The position numbers were made by a program, and so were the translations under genes. Of a DNA stretch of 40,803 nt, positions 34,301-40,803 are shown in pieces. Under the pieces are notes generated by a model. The model was not told the origin of the DNA. It searched no databases and was given only the letters and a program-made list of their open reading frames with translations. The DNA comes from Leptospirillum sp. (GTDB lineage: Bacteria > Nitrospirota > Leptospirillia > Leptospirillales > Leptospirillaceae). Each line of letters begins with the position of its first letter. Within the stretch, counting starts at the first letter, position 1. The DNA is taken from NCBI GenBank assembly GCA_027315205.1, contig DAHUYM010000004.1, forward strand, positions 1-40,803, given 5' to 3'.

Positions 34301-35416
34301 GTGGAAAGGATGACGTTCCGGGATTACATGAAATGGTCTCTTGCCGACCCGGGGCGCGGTTATTACACGCGTTCAGCACGGATCGGATTCGAGGGAAGCG
34401 ATTTCTACACAGCCCCCGAACTCAGTCCGGCCTTTTCCCTTCTGCTATCCCGGCAGATGGTCGAACTCGATGCGGCGCTGAATCATCCGAGTCCATTTTA
34501 CCTGATAGAGGCCGGGCCGGGCAACGGAACGCTCATGGCCCATCTCCTGGCCTCGCTCCGGATGACGGCTCCGGACCTCTTCAATCGGGCGCACCCGATC
34601 CTGTACGAAATCAGTCCGGTCCTTCGCGAACGCCAACGGGAAAGACTTTCCCGGATCGCCGGGATCCGACCGGAATGGATCGATCCTTCCGATCCGGACT
34701 GGGTACGCCGGGATCCGATCCGGGGGGTGATCTTCGGAAACGAGTTCATCGACGCACTTCCCGCCCACAGGTTGAAAAAAATCGATGGGGAAATCCTGGA
34801 GATTTACGTTGTACCCCGGGAGGGCGGAGCTTTCGATGAAGTGACGGGCCCCCTGTCAGATTCCGGTTTGGCCGAAGGGATCTTTTCCCCCCCATCGGAC
34901 CTTCCGGACGGGTTCGAATGGGAAGTGAGTCCGGACATGTGCGACGTCCTCGACCGGCTCGACTCGATCCTGGACCCGGGATTCATGCTTTGGGTGGACT
35001 ATGGCCACACGCATCGGGAGAAGTTCTCTCCCCGGAAGGCCGCCGGGACGGTCATGGGTTATCGGTCCCACCGGGCGGTCGACGACGTCCTATCCCGACC
35101 GCCCGGCACCATCGACCTGACCGTTCACGTAGACTTCACTCTCCTGTACCGTCATCTGTCGAAACGGGGATATACGCTCGAAGGCTTCACGGACCAGACT
35201 TCGTACCTGACAGGACTGGGGATCGAATCGCTTTGCAGCCCGGAGGAGGGACTGTCTGAAGAGGAACGGTCGTCGATCGCGACATTGATCCACCCTCTTC
35301 GCATGGGGAGGATATTCAAGGCGATGCTTCTTTCGAAAGGCGATGTCGGGCATCCGTCCTGGGCCGGGTTCCGGTCCGGGACCCTGCCGGTCGAGCCCGA
35401 CGGCCAACCGGGCTAG
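34301..35416 (+). CDS. MidA/DUF185-type SAM-dependent methyltransferase
   Basis: The 371-residue protein is of the MidA (NDUFAF7) family. It begins with the usual FRDYMKWSLADPGRGYYT region, then DFYTAPELSPAFS, the SAM loop EAGPGNGTL, and NEFIDALPAH. In mitochondria this family methylates an arginine of complex I; bacterial targets are less clear. GTG 34301 has AAGGAG 6 nt upstream; ATG 34310 is the alternative. The open frame extends back to 34022 but that part lies opposite the YHS gene and is very basic, so it is not used. The 3' end overlaps the convergent cytochrome c gene by 4 nt. Confidence 0.85.
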   Translation: MERMTFRDYMKWSLADPGRGYYTRSARIGFEGSDFYTAPELSPAFSLLLSRQMVELDAALNHPSPFYLIEAGPGNGTLMAHLLASLRMTAPDLFNRAHPILYEISPVLRERQRERLSRIAGIRPEWIDPSDPDWVRRDPIRGVIFGNEFIDALPAHRLKKIDGEILEIYVVPREGGAFDEVTGPLSDSGLAEGIFSPPSDLPDGFEWEVSPDMCDVLDRLDSILDPGFMLWVDYGHTHREKFSPRKAAGTVMGYRSHRAVDDVLSRPPGTIDLTVHVDFTLLYRHLSKRGYTLEGFTDQTSYLTGLGIESLCSPEEGLSEEERSSIATLIHPLRMGRIFKAMLLSKGDVGHPSWAGFRSGTLPVEPDGQPG

Positions 35417-35748
35417 GAAGGTTTCTGGTGACCCAGAACGTAATCGACGATGTGCCCGACCTGTGCGGAGGAAAGCGAACGGTATCCCATCTGTGCCATG
35501 TAGCGGTTCATCTTGAGGACCAGAAGCCTCCATTGTTCCGGACTTTTCTGGTTCAGCGTCGGCAATGAATGACACTGCGTGCAGGCCTTGTGAAAAAGGT
35601 CCTCGGACGAAAGGGTGGCTGGAAATTCCCGGAGGCCGGATTTTTGGACGTCCGACCCCCCTTTCTGCCGGATCGGGAGGGCCATGAAAAGTCCGAAAAG
35701 GACGGTAGCCACGGCCAGAGTCACGACAAGGGCCATGCGGTTGTCCAT
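35413..35748 (-). CDS. Small membrane-anchored cytochrome c
   Basis: ATG 35748 gives a 111-residue protein with a membrane anchor at about 6-25 and one heme site CTQCH at residues 56-60. The context of heme-site Leu/Pro and a Met-rich helix (LKMNRYMAQMGY) is that of small cytochrome c or heme-binding proteins of the class with PxLNQKSPEQW. The open frame extends upstream to 35967, but that part overlaps the lipoprotein gene and is not expected to be coding. It lies 17 nt after that gene. Confidence 0.78.
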   Translation of the reverse strand: MDNRMALVVTLAVATVLFGLFMALPIRQKGGSDVQKSGLREFPATLSSEDLFHKACTQCHSLPTLNQKSPEQWRLLVLKMNRYMAQMGYRSLSSAQVGHIVDYVLGHQKPS

Positions 35749-35765
35749 GGAAGGAAATTTCCCGC

Positions 35766-36380
35766 TCACTGGGAATCTCCGTTCCGGAATGCCTTGAGTG
35801 TCGGGATCAGGTCTTTCTGAAGGGAGTCGTTCAGCAGGAGCCCCATCGTCTGGGGCGGGGCGTTCTTGTCGAACATGGCCGATGCTGTCGGGGCATTGAA
35901 GCGGTTCGACGTTTTGACCAGTGTCGAAAGCTGGTCCCCCGAACGTTTCGTCAGCACGTAGTCGCATTTGAGGACGGCTTCTTCCTTCACATGGAGCACG
36001 TTCGCTGTCACCCTGTCGGAGAAGGAATGTACCGTCATTTGCACAGAAAGGGAGTGCCTGTTCGTCGTGGCATCGTATGGACGGTATCCGCTGGCCTTGA
36101 GGACCGCTTTCAGGGATTTCGAAAGAGAATCCGCAACCGACCGGTGGAGCAGGAGATCCGAGATGCCCCCGGTGGTGTGGAACATGACGCCGACTTTCCT
36201 GTCGTTATCGTTTCCGGCGAGTTCGACGGGGAGTACGGCAATGGGAATGCCACCTTTGATCCCCGAAGACTCCAGCACGCTTGGAACGATCGGGTCACTC
36301 AGGTAAATCGGGGGAGGGGGGGTCGACGAACAGGCCGCGATGAAAGCAAGCACCATGAAAACCATTCGATTCAAGAGCAT
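35766..36380 (-). CDS. YajG-like lipoprotein
   Basis: The 204-residue protein has a lipoprotein signal ending FIAAC (Cys at residue 17), then a Ser/Pro-rich linker. The mature part has VAVLPVEL-like beta strands, a VADSLSKSLKAVLKASGY helix and alternating strands, similar in layout to YajG-type outer-membrane lipoproteins; identity is moderate. GGGAGGTG precedes the ATG. It is 18 nt after the secreted-protein gene and before the small cytochrome c, likely one operon. Confidence 0.7.
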   Translation of the reverse strand: MLLNRMVFMVLAFIAACSSTPPPPIYLSDPIVPSVLESSGIKGGIPIAVLPVELAGNDNDRKVGVMFHTTGGISDLLLHRSVADSLSKSLKAVLKASGYRPYDATTNRHSLSVQMTVHSFSDRVTANVLHVKEEAVLKCDYVLTKRSGDQLSTLVKTSNRFNAPTASAMFDKNAPPQTMGLLLNDSLQKDLIPTLKAFRNGDSQ

Positions 36381-36398
36381 GGGGCACCTCCCGGGGCA

Positions 36399-36761
36399 TT
36401 AACGGTTTTTTTCGATTGTCACGGTCCGTGTTTCGCGGACCGCATGTTTGTCCGGCGGGTTTCGCCACAGAACGGTCACCTTATGGGAGCCCGGCTTGAG
36501 CGGAGGAAGTTCGACGGTCGTCCGGTCTGTCCGCGACACATCCGCCAGTTCGGCCGCGACCCCGTCGATCCGGATTTCGATCCGGTAGAAATCGTTATCC
36601 GTCGGCGGCGACGGGAAGCGGACGAGAATATGGACCGGTCCATCGGTTCCGGCCCTCTCGGGCGCCGTGACGGAGAATCCCTGGCCGGCGGCCACGCTGG
36701 GGGGATTGGCCGTCAGGACCGTCGCCAGGCCAAAAAAGAGGATGGGGATCGTGCGCCCCAT
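36399..36761 (-). CDS. Secreted beta-rich protein, function unknown
   Basis: From ATG 36761 the product has 120 residues: a signal peptide (about 1-25, ending SVAAGQ) and a mature domain of about 95 residues with an immunoglobulin-like strand pattern, including PLKPGSHKVTVLW. GTG 36794 would add 11 residues; no ribosome binding site is clear for either. It is the first gene of the minus-strand group, and is divergent from the DUF2127 gene with 61 bp between starts. Confidence 0.6.
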   Translation of the reverse strand: MGRTIPILFFGLATVLTANPPSVAAGQGFSVTAPERAGTDGPVHILVRFPSPPTDNDFYRIEIRIDGVAAELADVSRTDRTTVELPPLKPGSHKVTVLWRNPPDKHAVRETRTVTIEKNR

Positions 36762-36822
36762 CCGTGTTTCGTTTAAATGCCATCGAATCGACACAGACGG
36801 CTCTCTCTGCTAAACTCTCCCA

Positions 36823-37329
36823 ATGTTCGCCTGGAAAAAATCTCACCTTTTTTTAAAATACATCATCTTGGAACGGATTGCGAAAGGCACGCTGGCCATT
36901 CTTCTTGGTGTCGGCGGGCTCAGCATGGTTCATGCCGATCTGTCGTCCCTCATCCAGAAGATTGCCCAGAACCTCAATGTCGACATCGAAAACGCCCTGA
37001 CGGGATATCTTCTCCACGCAGCGGGCCTCATCTCCCCGGGCCTCTTGAAGGTGATCTCGCTCGGAGGGGTCGTATACGGGGCGGCCAATTACCTCGTGGC
37101 GTGGGGACTGCATAAAAGGTTTCGATGGGCCGAATACATGACGATCCTCGAGATTTCCGCCTTTATCCCCGTGGAAATTTACGCCCTGAACGCGCATTTC
37201 TCTTGGTTTCGCCTATCCGCATTCGGACTGAACGTGGCGATTGTCGTCTACCTGATCCGGAACCGTTCGCTCTTCCATCCGATGAAGGAAGAGACCGGAT
37301 TGGCAGAAACCTCCCTGCCGCCCCCCTGA
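36823..37329 (+). CDS. DUF2127-type membrane protein
   Basis: The 168-residue protein has about four membrane segments and the DUF2127 layout: an ERIAKGTLAILLG first helix, a variable loop, YGAANYLVAWGLHKRFRWAEYMT in the middle (shown here in two parts: the YGAANYL helix and the RWAEYMT motif), and an EIYAL segment. The function of the family is unknown. It is 16 nt upstream of the MFS gene, so they may be co-transcribed. Confidence 0.75.
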   Translation: MFAWKKSHLFLKYIILERIAKGTLAILLGVGGLSMVHADLSSLIQKIAQNLNVDIENALTGYLLHAAGLISPGLLKVISLGGVVYGAANYLVAWGLHKRFRWAEYMTILEISAFIPVEIYALNAHFSWFRLSAFGLNVAIVVYLIRNRSLFHPMKEETGLAETSLPPP

Positions 37330-37345
37330 CGGAGACCGCTATTCT

Positions 37346-38554
37346 ATGAATCCGGGCTCTGCGGCGCTTTCGGGACTTCTTCTCGGAGCCAATCTCTTAA
37401 ACTACCTCGACCGGCAGCTTTTTCTTTCCATGTTCCCCCTTTTTAGGGGACGCTTCCATCTCTCGGATCTTTGGCTCGGGCTCCTTGCCTCCTCCTTTAC
37501 GGCCATTTATGTCATCGTGGCGCCCCTTTCAGGCTACCTGGTCCGAAGGTTCCCGGTCGGACGACTTCTTGGGAGCGGCATCATTCTCTTTTCACTTGGC
37601 ATGGCGATATCCGCCTTTTCGCGGGACACGGTCACCCTGTTTATGGGACGAATGCTCACCGGCGCCGGCGAGTCCGCTTTGACGACATTGGGGCCACTGG
37701 TCATCCTCGGGAAAAACGTCGTCCGCCCCGGAAACCGACTCGGCTATTTCTATGCCGCCATCCCTCTCGGTTCGGCCCTGGGATTTGGTGCCGGCGCCCT
37801 GTTTCCGGGGATGATGGATTTTCAGAGGGTTCTCCTGCTCCCCGTCCTTCCCGGGCTCCTGGCCGGGGTGTTCCTCTGGAGAGTCCGCCTGGAGGAGGAA
37901 ATGCCGGACAGGGCGTCACGTTTTTTCTATCTTTCGTCTCGCGATCGGGCGTTGACCCCGTGGGGCCGCGTCGGCCTGTCGTTCTTTTTCCAGACGGCGG
38001 GCACGTTCGTGCTGGGAGGAATGGCGGCCTGGATCAGCATTTACCTGACCCGGATCAAAACGTTCGACCTGTCGTTCGCGAATGCCCTGACCAGCGGATC
38101 GCTCGTTTTAGGCGGCGTGACGGGGATGATGCTGGGGGGCGTCCTTCTAGACCGGGAACGCCGGAGGGACCCCGAAGCCTGGGGACGCATGGTAATCGCG
38201 GCAGGATTTGCGTTTGCCGCCGCCGGTATCGCGACGGTTCTCCTGTGCCACGGGAAAGGCTCCGTGGCGATTGGACTCGCAGCGGCTTCGTTCGGGTTGT
38301 TCCTTGGGATCGTTCCTGTCAACTGGATGATACTGTCGGCGGGAGCCCCCGTCCTGACGGCCCCTCTCCTGGGGTGGTCCCTCCTGATCACCCACCTTTT
38401 CGGAGACCTTCCGTCTCCGACTTTGATCGGGTGGGCGTCGCAAGGGTTTGGACTCGACGTATCCCTCGCCGTTCTCCTTCTCCTCCCCGTGGGTTCCGCC
38501 CTTGCCCTGGCATTGTTCTCTCGCCCCGGATGGGTTGCTTCCCGCGCTTCCTGA
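37346..38554 (+). CDS. MFS transporter, spinster-like
   Basis: The 402-residue protein has about 12 membrane helices. NYLDRQ at 18-23 and the GRMLTGAGES segment near residue 101 are typical of the spinster-like/MFS family, and GYLVRRFPVGR is the usual loop 2-3 signature. Substrate is unknown. CGGAGAC lies upstream of the ATG. Confidence 0.85.
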   Translation: MNPGSAALSGLLLGANLLNYLDRQLFLSMFPLFRGRFHLSDLWLGLLASSFTAIYVIVAPLSGYLVRRFPVGRLLGSGIILFSLGMAISAFSRDTVTLFMGRMLTGAGESALTTLGPLVILGKNVVRPGNRLGYFYAAIPLGSALGFGAGALFPGMMDFQRVLLLPVLPGLLAGVFLWRVRLEEEMPDRASRFFYLSSRDRALTPWGRVGLSFFFQTAGTFVLGGMAAWISIYLTRIKTFDLSFANALTSGSLVLGGVTGMMLGGVLLDRERRRDPEAWGRMVIAAGFAFAAAGIATVLLCHGKGSVAIGLAAASFGLFLGIVPVNWMILSAGAPVLTAPLLGWSLLITHLFGDLPSPTLIGWASQGFGLDVSLAVLLLLPVGSALALALFSRPGWVASRAS

Positions 38555-38645
38555 GGGTTCCCGGGCGTCTGGAAAGCGATCTCCCGTTGGAGTAGGATAT
38601 CCGAAAAGAGGTTGGATACCGTGCACACAAAGGGAGCGGCAGGCG

Positions 38646-39095
38646 ATGAAAGCGAAGGATCTGATGAGCGGCAACGTGATTTCCGTTAAACCGGAAGCCA
38701 GTTTGAGGGAACTCGCGGACGTACTCGTCAAGAACCGCATCAACGGGGTGACCGTGATCGACGGCTCCGGCCGATTTGTCGGGGTCGTCGGAGAGCACGA
38801 CCTGATCCACCATGAAAAACCCCTGCACATTCCGACGACCGTATCCCTTCTCGATGCCTGGTTTATCCTCGAGCCCCCGGGAGCGCTTAAAAAAGAGATC
38901 GAACGCATCGCTGCGACCCAGGTCAAGGACATTTGCCAGCGAAACGCTCCGACGATTACCCCCGATGCGACTGTCGAATCGATGGCGCTCCTGTTCGAAA
39001 AGTCGAACGCGGATCTCCTTCCGGTCATCGACGGGGCCAGGGTCATAGGAGTCATCGGCAGGGGCGACCTCGTAAGAGCTCTTCTGCAGGAATGA
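38646..39095 (+). CDS. Two-CBS-domain protein
   Basis: The 149-residue protein is made of two CBS repeats: the first from MKAKDLMSGNVISV to about residue 60, the second from VKDICQRNAPTITP to the end with VIGVIGRGDLVRAL. CBS pairs bind adenine nucleotides and serve as energy or redox sensors; the partner is unknown. ATG 38646 is preceded by GGGAGCGGCAGGCG. It overlaps tsaE by 4 nt. The linker between the repeats is longer than usual. Confidence 0.88.
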   Translation: MKAKDLMSGNVISVKPEASLRELADVLVKNRINGVTVIDGSGRFVGVVGEHDLIHHEKPLHIPTTVSLLDAWFILEPPGALKKEIERIAATQVKDICQRNAPTITPDATVESMALLFEKSNADLLPVIDGARVIGVIGRGDLVRALLQE

Positions 39096-39655
39096 GGATG
39101 TCCAGCGTTTTCATTTTCCCTTCCGGATTCCCGACGTCCGGGCTCGGTGAAATGGTGTCCCTGGACTGTCCGAAGGGATCTCTCGTTCTCCTGGAAGGGC
39201 CGACTGGGATAGGAAAAACCCAGTTCGCCAAAGGGTTCGCCGCGATGCTGGGCATCGGCGAAACCCTCACGAGCCCGACGTTCGTGACGATTCAGGAGTA
39301 TGAAGGCGATAGAGGGGCCCTGTTCCACGGGGATCTGGACCGGTTCCCGTCGGGACCGGATCCCGACTTCCTGGAAGCCTTCCTTTCCAACCGGGAAAAC
39401 CGCTGGACCCTGGTCGAATGGGGCGAGAGGATCGGAACTTCGCTTTGGGTCCTTTTTCCCTATGTGTTTCGGGTCTGCCTCTCCTGGGAAGACGGAGGGG
39501 GCAGAAAGGTCGAGGTCACTTACCTTGGTGGCATCGGCCCTAGGCTCCAGGGAGAAACGGCGTTCGAACGCCTTTCCGGATCCTTGGGGACAGCCCTTAA
39601 AGCGTTCATGGGCCAGACCGAAAAAATGGGGCCGGGAGGGGTTCCGGGATCCTGA
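39092..39655 (+). CDS. tsaE: tRNA threonylcarbamoyladenosine biosynthesis ATPase TsaE
   Basis: The 187-residue protein has the TsaE signature: Walker A GPTGIGKT (36-43), SPTF (61-64), HGDLDR (79-84, normally HxDxYR) and EWGE (109-112). TsaE is the ATPase that drives the t6A modification of ANN-decoding tRNAs with TsaB, TsaC and TsaD. The start at 39092 overlaps the CBS gene as ATGA; ATG 39098 is an alternative. The C-terminal tail of about 30 residues is longer than in short homologues. Confidence 0.88.
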   Translation: MRMSSVFIFPSGFPTSGLGEMVSLDCPKGSLVLLEGPTGIGKTQFAKGFAAMLGIGETLTSPTFVTIQEYEGDRGALFHGDLDRFPSGPDPDFLEAFLSNRENRWTLVEWGERIGTSLWVLFPYVFRVCLSWEDGGGRKVEVTYLGGIGPRLQGETAFERLSGSLGTALKAFMGQTEKMGPGGVPGS

Positions 39656-39678
39656 CATCGGAACCTTAAGGAGTATGG

Positions 39679-40194
39679 ATGGAATATTTGAGTTCACCCT
39701 GGCGCATGAAGTACATCCGCGGCGAATCCCGTTCCGCGCCCGACGGTGGGTGTCTTTTCTGCTCCCTCTCGAGAGTCGGCGTATCACGGGAGCACCTGGT
39801 CCTCCATCAAAGCGCCCGTTGCTTCGTCGTGATGAACGCCTATCCCTACACCAGCGGCCATATGATGGTCGTGCCCAACGGACACGGGGGATCCCTTCAG
39901 GAGCACTCTCCGGAAACCCTCCGCGAAGTGATGGATCTCCTCCGGGAGTGCGAGCGCATCCTGGTCGATGAATACAAACCCGCGGGTCTCAACCTCGGGA
40001 TCAATGTCGGGAAAAGCGCCGGAGCGGGGATCCAGGAACATCTCCATGCCCATATCCTTCCCCGCTGGGACGGCGACACGAATTTCATGACGACGGTCCA
40101 TGAGGTCAGGGTTCTCCCCGAAGACCTGGGTACCTCCTACGACCGGCTTTTTCCCCGTTTTGCGGGGATCGGGGCTTCCGGTCGTCCCATTTGA
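39679..40194 (+). CDS. HIT-family nucleotide hydrolase/transferase
   Basis: The 171-residue protein carries the HxHxH catalytic motif as HLHAHILPRW (His121, His123, His125). It also has a CxxC pair at residues 25 and 28, and MNAYPYTSGHMMVVP, typical of the Fhit/Ap4A phosphorylase-like branch. Likely substrates are dinucleoside polyphosphates or nucleoside phosphoramidates; which is not evident. AAGGAG (39668-39673) precedes ATG 39679 by 5 nt. Confidence 0.9.
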   Translation: MEYLSSPWRMKYIRGESRSAPDGGCLFCSLSRVGVSREHLVLHQSARCFVVMNAYPYTSGHMMVVPNGHGGSLQEHSPETLREVMDLLRECERILVDEYKPAGLNLGINVGKSAGAGIQEHLHAHILPRWDGDTNFMTTVHEVRVLPEDLGTSYDRLFPRFAGIGASGRPI

Positions 40195-40214
40195 ACGTTT
40201 TTTCTCGGGTGATG

Positions 40215-40223
40215 TGGTATAGT
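40215..40223 (+). promoter_or_regulatory. Extended -10 promoter element
   Basis: TGGTATAGT is an extended -10 motif (TG, one base, then TATAGT). It lies 22 nt before the ATG at 40246, and no good -35 box is at the right distance; TTGAAC at 40191-40196 is 21 bases away, which is too far. Confidence 0.45.
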
Positions 40224-40245
40224 TGAATACGAAAAGGGAGGGAAG

Positions 40246-40803
40246 ATGAAAAAGGGGGCTCTCCGGATCTTCATCATCCTGGCGATGGGTGTGTGTTCCT
40301 TCGTCTCCATACCCGGCCAGGCGCAGGCTTGGGTGGTAGACCAGAAGGCCGATTATCCGGTCAAGGACGTCCAGATCCGCCTGGCGCTTCTGTACAATCA
40401 ATACAAGACGATGGCCACCGAAATGGACGCGATGCTCGACCGTCAGGACGTGTCCAAGGCGGAGTACGAGCGGTGGAAGTCCGGATGGTCGACACGCATG
40501 CTGGCCGCAGAGCGCGAACTTCACGCCCTTTACGGGTATTTTATGCCGATCAACCAGCACCCGTGGACACGGGAAGCGGCCGTCTTCACCGATCTTCAGG
40601 GAGTCAGGGAATGGCTTTGGACCGTTTCCCAGGACAAGGAAAGCCTCGTCCTCGGAAAACCCAACTTCGACATTGAGAAGGGCCGGATCTACCCCCGGAA
40701 TATCGACATGTACCGCGGTTTCCTGATGAAGGCCGGTTCGATCTTGACCGGAGGGCCCTTTTACGGTAATTTCTTCAAGGACACGCAGGCCACGATTCTG
40801 GCG
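40246..40803 (+). CDS. Secreted protein, function unknown, 3' end cut by the window
   Basis: The 186 visible codons start with a signal peptide (about residues 1-28, ending GQAQA). The mature part has helical, charged segments (KDVQIRLALLYNQYK, EYERWKSGWSTRM) and several Trp and Tyr residues. I recognise no family. GGGAGGGA lies just upstream of ATG 40246. The reading frame is open through 40803, so it continues past the window. Confidence 0.7.
   Translation, partial: MKKGALRIFIILAMGVCSFVSIPGQAQAWVVDQKADYPVKDVQIRLALLYNQYKTMATEMDAMLDRQDVSKAEYERWKSGWSTRMLAAERELHALYGYFMPINQHPWTREAAVFTDLQGVREWLWTVSQDKESLVLGKPNFDIEKGRIYPRNIDMYRGFLMKAGSILTGGPFYGNFFKDTQATILA

Noticed and set aside
35749-35967. 73-residue extension of the small cytochrome c
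   Set aside because: It overlaps the YajG-like lipoprotein gene on the same strand and adds Pro/Arg-rich residues before a clear membrane anchor; ATG 35748 gives a normal protein.
38147-39787. 546-residue open frame on the minus strand
   Set aside because: It lies opposite the MFS, CBS, TsaE and HIT genes, all of which have clear family motifs. It is Arg/Ser/Pro-rich with no recognisable domain, as expected for an antisense shadow in GC-rich DNA.

Overview
The window looks like chromosomal DNA of an acidophilic, iron-oxidising member of the Nitrospirota, most like Leptospirillum. The basis is a moderately GC-rich genome, heavy investment in cbb3/heme-copper-oxidase genes and c-type cytochromes, and a bc-type complex led by a GltD-like flavoprotein. 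It also has Gram-negative envelope genes (LptD, lipoproteins) and a compact trp supercluster. The taxonomic call is inference; there is no rRNA gene here. I saw no tRNA, rRNA, CRISPR array, insertion sequence or phage gene.

Region 1 (1-7647) is a respiratory accessory block. It opens with the C-terminus of a c-type cytochrome. Then come several very small membrane proteins, a monoheme cytochrome c, a CcoS-like protein and two short NorB/CcoN-like proteins that each carry one HxHINL motif. Between those two lies a membrane-anchored formylglycine-generating-enzyme-like protein that lacks the catalytic cysteines. CcoG, two unknown membrane proteins and a DUF420-like protein follow. A well-formed sigma70-type promoter with an 18-bp palindrome lies before the gene at 811.

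Region 2 (7753-21137) is one long run of overlapping or nearly touching genes: Nudix hydrolase, 2[4Fe-4S] ferredoxin, PAS/sigma-54 regulator with a cysteine cluster, trpE-G-D-C-F-B-A, accD, folC and lptD. Most junctions from the ferredoxin onward overlap by 4 to 34 nt, so translational coupling is likely. A terminator-like hairpin sits inside the end of trpF just before trpB. On the opposite strand follow an M14-type peptidase/deacylase-like gene and nadK (21143-22888).

Region 3 (22889-28963) is the bc-complex operon. A 452-bp gap holds a consensus-like promoter with flanking inverted repeats and a structured leader. Next come a GltD-like flavoprotein with C-terminal ferredoxin motifs, a Rieske protein, a strong hairpin, split cytochrome b (b6-like and subunit IV-like), a small membrane protein and a tetraheme cytochrome c, closed by a strong terminator. 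A plausible role, by inference, is linking the quinone pool to NAD(P)H or ferredoxin, including uphill electron flow when Fe(II) is the donor.

Region 4 (28987-40803) is mixed housekeeping. It holds a DrrAB-type ABC exporter, YajQ, a lipoprotein-type SppA, and a minus-strand pair of glycerate kinase and a small secreted protein preceded by a YHS-like protein. It continues with a MidA-type methyltransferase, a minus-strand group (secreted protein, YajG-like lipoprotein, small cytochrome c), a DUF2127 protein, an MFS transporter, a two-CBS protein, TsaE, a HIT protein, and the start of a secreted protein cut by the window edge.
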